The notes under the pieces are model-generated. The model was not told where the DNA came from, did no database searches, and saw nothing but the letters and a program-made list of their open reading frames with translations. DNA of 39,457 nt, taken from a virus. Made by a program: the position numbers and the translations under genes. The stretch is from positions 1 through 39,457 of the IMG/VR virus record IMGVR_UViG_3300050014_000266; one strand, written 5' to 3'. This document shows, piece after piece, positions 37,202 to 39,457 of this stretch; within the stretch, counting starts at the first letter, position 1, and the number at the start of each line of letters is the position of its first letter.

Positions 37202-37341
37202 TTACCGCCGCCCTTGACTTGGCCGATGGCGACGAGACACAGACCGCCGACGATGAACCCGAGCGGGTGTGAGTACAGCCAGGAGCCATAAGAAAGGCCG
37301 GCTAGACCGGCCACTTCGCTCGCTCTCGTGAGGTACCTCAT
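37198..37341 (-). CDS. 47-residue membrane protein between terminase and portal
   Basis: ATG 37341, AGGAG ten bases upstream. Hydrophobic segments (ASEVAGLAGLSYGSWLYS; PLGFIVGGLCLVAIG) make one or two membrane helices. A terminator-like hairpin lies within its codons (37291-37312). Function unknown. Confidence 0.55.
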   Translation of the reverse strand: MRYLTRASEVAGLAGLSYGSWLYSHPLGFIVGGLCLVAIGQVKGGGK

Positions 37342-37342
37342 T

Positions 37343-38992
37343 TCATGCTGACTCCTCGCCGGGGATATACATAGAGAATCCTTCATCCTGATAGGCCAGC
37401 GCCCGGTTCAAGCACATGAGCAGGGCGACGAGGCCGTCGATCTTGTCGGCACTCTTCTTGCGCGAGGGCCGAATCAGGTCGTCTTGGTTGACCTCGGCGA
37501 CGGCATTGGCGGCCATCCAGCGAAGGACGGGATTCCCGCCGTGGTTCAACCGCTTCTGCGCAAGCATCTGTTCGAGCAGCTTGCAGGGCGCGTTCATGTG
37601 CCGGTACGTCTGCCCGGCGTCGACCATCTGCTCGCCCAAGTCCTCGATGAGCTCCGAGACGATCGGGTAGGCGTGGAAGTTGTCGTAGGCCAACTCCGTG
37701 CAGGTGAAGTCTTTCAGGTCGCGGTGTATCGTCGCCAGTACGTCGCGGTGGTCGACGACCTCGCCGGGGCAGATAGTGACGTAACCGGCGCGCGCCCACT
37801 CGTCGATTGAATCGGCGTAGGTGCCGTGCTTCACGATTGACGCTTCCGGTATCCACAGGTGCAGCGAATACTGCCCGGCGATCTCGCCGTCCTCGCGCTC
37901 CTCGGGGAAGAACTTGCCCCACGCGGTGAAGTCCTGCGTGTGCGAGATGTCGAGCCCGCCGAAGAACGGCTGGCCCTTCAAGTCGGACTCATTGACCAGG
38001 CCGCCGCACTTGTCCCACTGCGGCATGTTCAACCACGTCTCTTCGGTGTCCGTCCAGATATTGAAGTGCAGGTTGAGCACGTGATTGCGGGCGCGGGGCA
38101 GGTGCACGGCCTCGGTCACGGCGCGGCGAATCTCGGCCGGGTTGACGAAGCCGCCCGGCTGCCCGATAAGCGACGGGTTCGCCATCGTCCACAGGTCGCC
38201 CTCGCGGACGAAGTTGCCCTTCGCGTCGCGCTCGGCCACTTGCTCGAAGCTCGTGCCCGGTGGCAACTCGAAGACGCGACCGACGAAGCTCGGGTCGTCT
38301 TTGATGTAACCTGACGCGACCTTCTTCGCGTAGTCGTAGACCTCGTAGCATGGCCCGTTTGTCTTATCGAAGCCGGCCGTCGTGATCATAAAGATGAGCG
38401 GCTGGTCGCGGGCCGAGGTCGAAGTTGACAGGGCATCGTACAGGTCACGCTTCTTCTGCGTGTGAAACTCGTCGAAGATGATGCCGCTCGCGTTGAACCC
38501 GAACGCGCCGCCGGCATCGGCGGGGATCGTGCGGTAGAAGCCGCCGTTCTCAGGACAGAGGATGCGGTGCGTGCCCTTGAGCGGCTTGAGCACGTTGCGC
38601 AGTTCCTCGGAACGCGATGCCATCTGCATCGCCACGTCGAAGACGATCGAAGCCTGGTCGCGGTCCTCTGCCGCGCCGTAGACTTGCGGTGATTCCTCAC
38701 CGTCGGCACAGAGCAGGTAGAGCGCGACCGCCGCCGCGAGTTCGGACTTGCCCTGCTTACGCGCTATCTGCAGAAACGCCCGCCGCGTGATCCGCAGGCC
38801 GTGCTTGTCGACATTCGAGAACACTTCGTAGACGAACTCGCGCTGCCACGGCGCCAGGACGAAGGGCAGGCCGGCCCACTTGCCGATCGTGTGGACGCAG
38901 CACTGCTCGATGAACTGGATGACGCCCTTGGCGCGTGCGTCACCGTCGGCGAGTCTTTTCGCGGACCAGTGTGAGCGTGGACTTACCGGCAT
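37343..38992 (-). CDS. Terminase large subunit
   Basis: 549 residues from ATG 38992, with AGGA six bases upstream and 53 bases overlap with the small subunit. FLQIARKQGKSELAAAVALY is Walker A (77-83), SGIIFDEFHTQ Walker B (171-177), FFGGLDISHTQDF starts the RNase H-like nuclease (Asp348), with further acidic residues after 500 (KKSADKIDGLVALLM). It pumps and cuts DNA at the portal. An open frame continues upstream but only as an overlap with the small subunit gene. Confidence 0.95.
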   Translation of the reverse strand: MPVSPRSHWSAKRLADGDARAKGVIQFIEQCCVHTIGKWAGLPFVLAPWQREFVYEVFSNVDKHGLRITRRAFLQIARKQGKSELAAAVALYLLCADGEESPQVYGAAEDRDQASIVFDVAMQMASRSEELRNVLKPLKGTHRILCPENGGFYRTIPADAGGAFGFNASGIIFDEFHTQKKRDLYDALSTSTSARDQPLIFMITTAGFDKTNGPCYEVYDYAKKVASGYIKDDPSFVGRVFELPPGTSFEQVAERDAKGNFVREGDLWTMANPSLIGQPGGFVNPAEIRRAVTEAVHLPRARNHVLNLHFNIWTDTEETWLNMPQWDKCGGLVNESDLKGQPFFGGLDISHTQDFTAWGKFFPEEREDGEIAGQYSLHLWIPEASIVKHGTYADSIDEWARAGYVTICPGEVVDHRDVLATIHRDLKDFTCTELAYDNFHAYPIVSELIEDLGEQMVDAGQTYRHMNAPCKLLEQMLAQKRLNHGGNPVLRWMAANAVAEVNQDDLIRPSRKKSADKIDGLVALLMCLNRALAYQDEGFSMYIPGEESA

Positions 38993-39416
38993 TCGGCTTC
39001 CTAGTCTCGATCTTGGTTCTGCTTGCCGCGCCAATTCCGAGTTCGGCACCGAAGCGGCGCAGATCATCTTTGGCGCGAGCGAGCATGGCGACTTCGGGAT
39101 ACGGCGCGACCGCACCCTTGTCGCCGAGTTGGTAGGTGCGGCCCGTCTCGCGGATGAACGCGCTGAGCACGACGACGGACTCATATGCCTCGCAGTAGCA
39201 GGCGAAGACGTCGCCGTCGACGCGGGTGAGCACGCCGCTGTAGTCGAGTTCCGGCAACAGCTCATCCCAGCGGACGCGAGCGATCTCGCCGAGGTAGGGC
39301 GGGGCATCGGGCAGGACGGGGCGCGGGTGCGGCTCGTTCTTAGGCAGCGGTCGCTTGCCGGCGTTGCCTTCGAGCAGCTTCAAGGCGGTAGGTTTGGGCG
39401 GTCGACCAGCAGGCAC
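38940..39416 (-). CDS. Terminase small subunit, P27 family
   Basis: 158 residues. AGRPPKPTALKLLEGNAGKR is the hallmark start of the P27 family; ARVRWDELLPELDYSGVLTR and a C-terminal basic region follow. It recognises the packaging start site. GTG 39416 near the right end of the window. Confidence 0.9.
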   Translation of the reverse strand: MPAGRPPKPTALKLLEGNAGKRPLPKNEPHPRPVLPDAPPYLGEIARVRWDELLPELDYSGVLTRVDGDVFACYCEAYESVVVLSAFIRETGRTYQLGDKGAVAPYPEVAMLARAKDDLRRFGAELGIGAASRTKIETRKPNAGKSTLTLVREKTRRR

Positions 39417-39457
39417 GGGAACCCCAGACTCGAATTTAGCGGAAATGCATAACCTCA

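Noticed and set aside
37343-39307. Large terminase starting at 39307 (654 codons)
   Set aside because: The extra N-terminus is serine- and arginine-rich and lies over the small terminase gene in another frame; ATG 38992 has a ribosome site.
1-39457. CRISPR array or CRISPR-like repeat cluster
   Set aside because: No regularly spaced direct repeats were seen; the repeated elements are single leaders far apart.
1-39457. Integrase, transposase or lysogeny repressor
   Set aside because: No tyrosine or serine recombinase motif, DDE transposase or cI-type protein was recognised in any frame; the helix-turn-helix protein at 11025 is excisionase-like only.

Overview
The window looks like an essentially complete, roughly 39 kb genome of a tailed phage with a long non-contractile tail (siphovirus) and an HK97-type head, from a high-GC bacterial host that uses strong AGGAGG-type ribosome sites and many GTG starts. 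The host cannot be named from the sequence. Almost every gene lies on the minus strand, so transcription runs from the right end (terminase) to the left. Genes are packed with ATGA, GTGA, TGATG or TAATG stop-start overlaps.

Right to left. 39.4-33.7 kb is packaging and head: small and large terminase, a small membrane protein, portal, a YkgJ-type metal-cluster protein, prohead protease and major capsid protein. 33.7-28.2 kb holds two tandem paralogous virion proteins, a possible third relative, a head-tail connector fused to an IPT/TIG domain, an inserted HNH endonuclease gene, two tail-tube-like proteins and a gp10-like neck protein. 28.2-19.9 kb is the tail: a chaperone pair with a GGGCCCG -1 frameshift site, tape measure, distal tail proteins, a TIM-barrel glycoside hydrolase and a long glycine-rich tail protein. 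20.6-16.4 kb adds a coiled-coil membrane protein, a papain-like peptidase, a CHAP endolysin and a beta-propeller sugar-binding or sugar-cleaving tail protein.

16.3-11.3 kb is mixed: an HNH gene, a metallophosphoesterase, an MT-A70 methyltransferase, several small zinc proteins, a secreted lytic transglycosylase and tiny membrane proteins that could be holins or spanin-like. 11.2-3 kb is the early and replication region behind a TTGACA-type promoter: a helix-turn-helix protein, a PD-(D/E)XK exonuclease, an SSB-like protein with an acidic IPF tip, a replication initiator-like protein, a VRR-NUC nuclease and many very small zinc or membrane proteins. At about 2.9 kb sits the 3' half of a tRNA-Glu, which looks like an attP core, although no integrase is present. 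The left 2.7 kb carries a sigma-region-4-like protein and two more HNH-type genes.

The most unusual features are as follows. (1) A conserved promoter plus two-hairpin leader occurs at three places in front of HNH-type genes, with compensatory base changes in the stems and the ribosome site held in the second hairpin. (2) A DNA methyltransferase gene is broken exactly after its TSPP motif by a LAGLIDADG homing endonuclease gene on the opposite strand with its own promoter. (3) Two near-identical palindromic operators flank the transglycosylase-led lysis genes, and a pair of mutually exclusive hairpins lies inside a 26-codon leader frame just before them.
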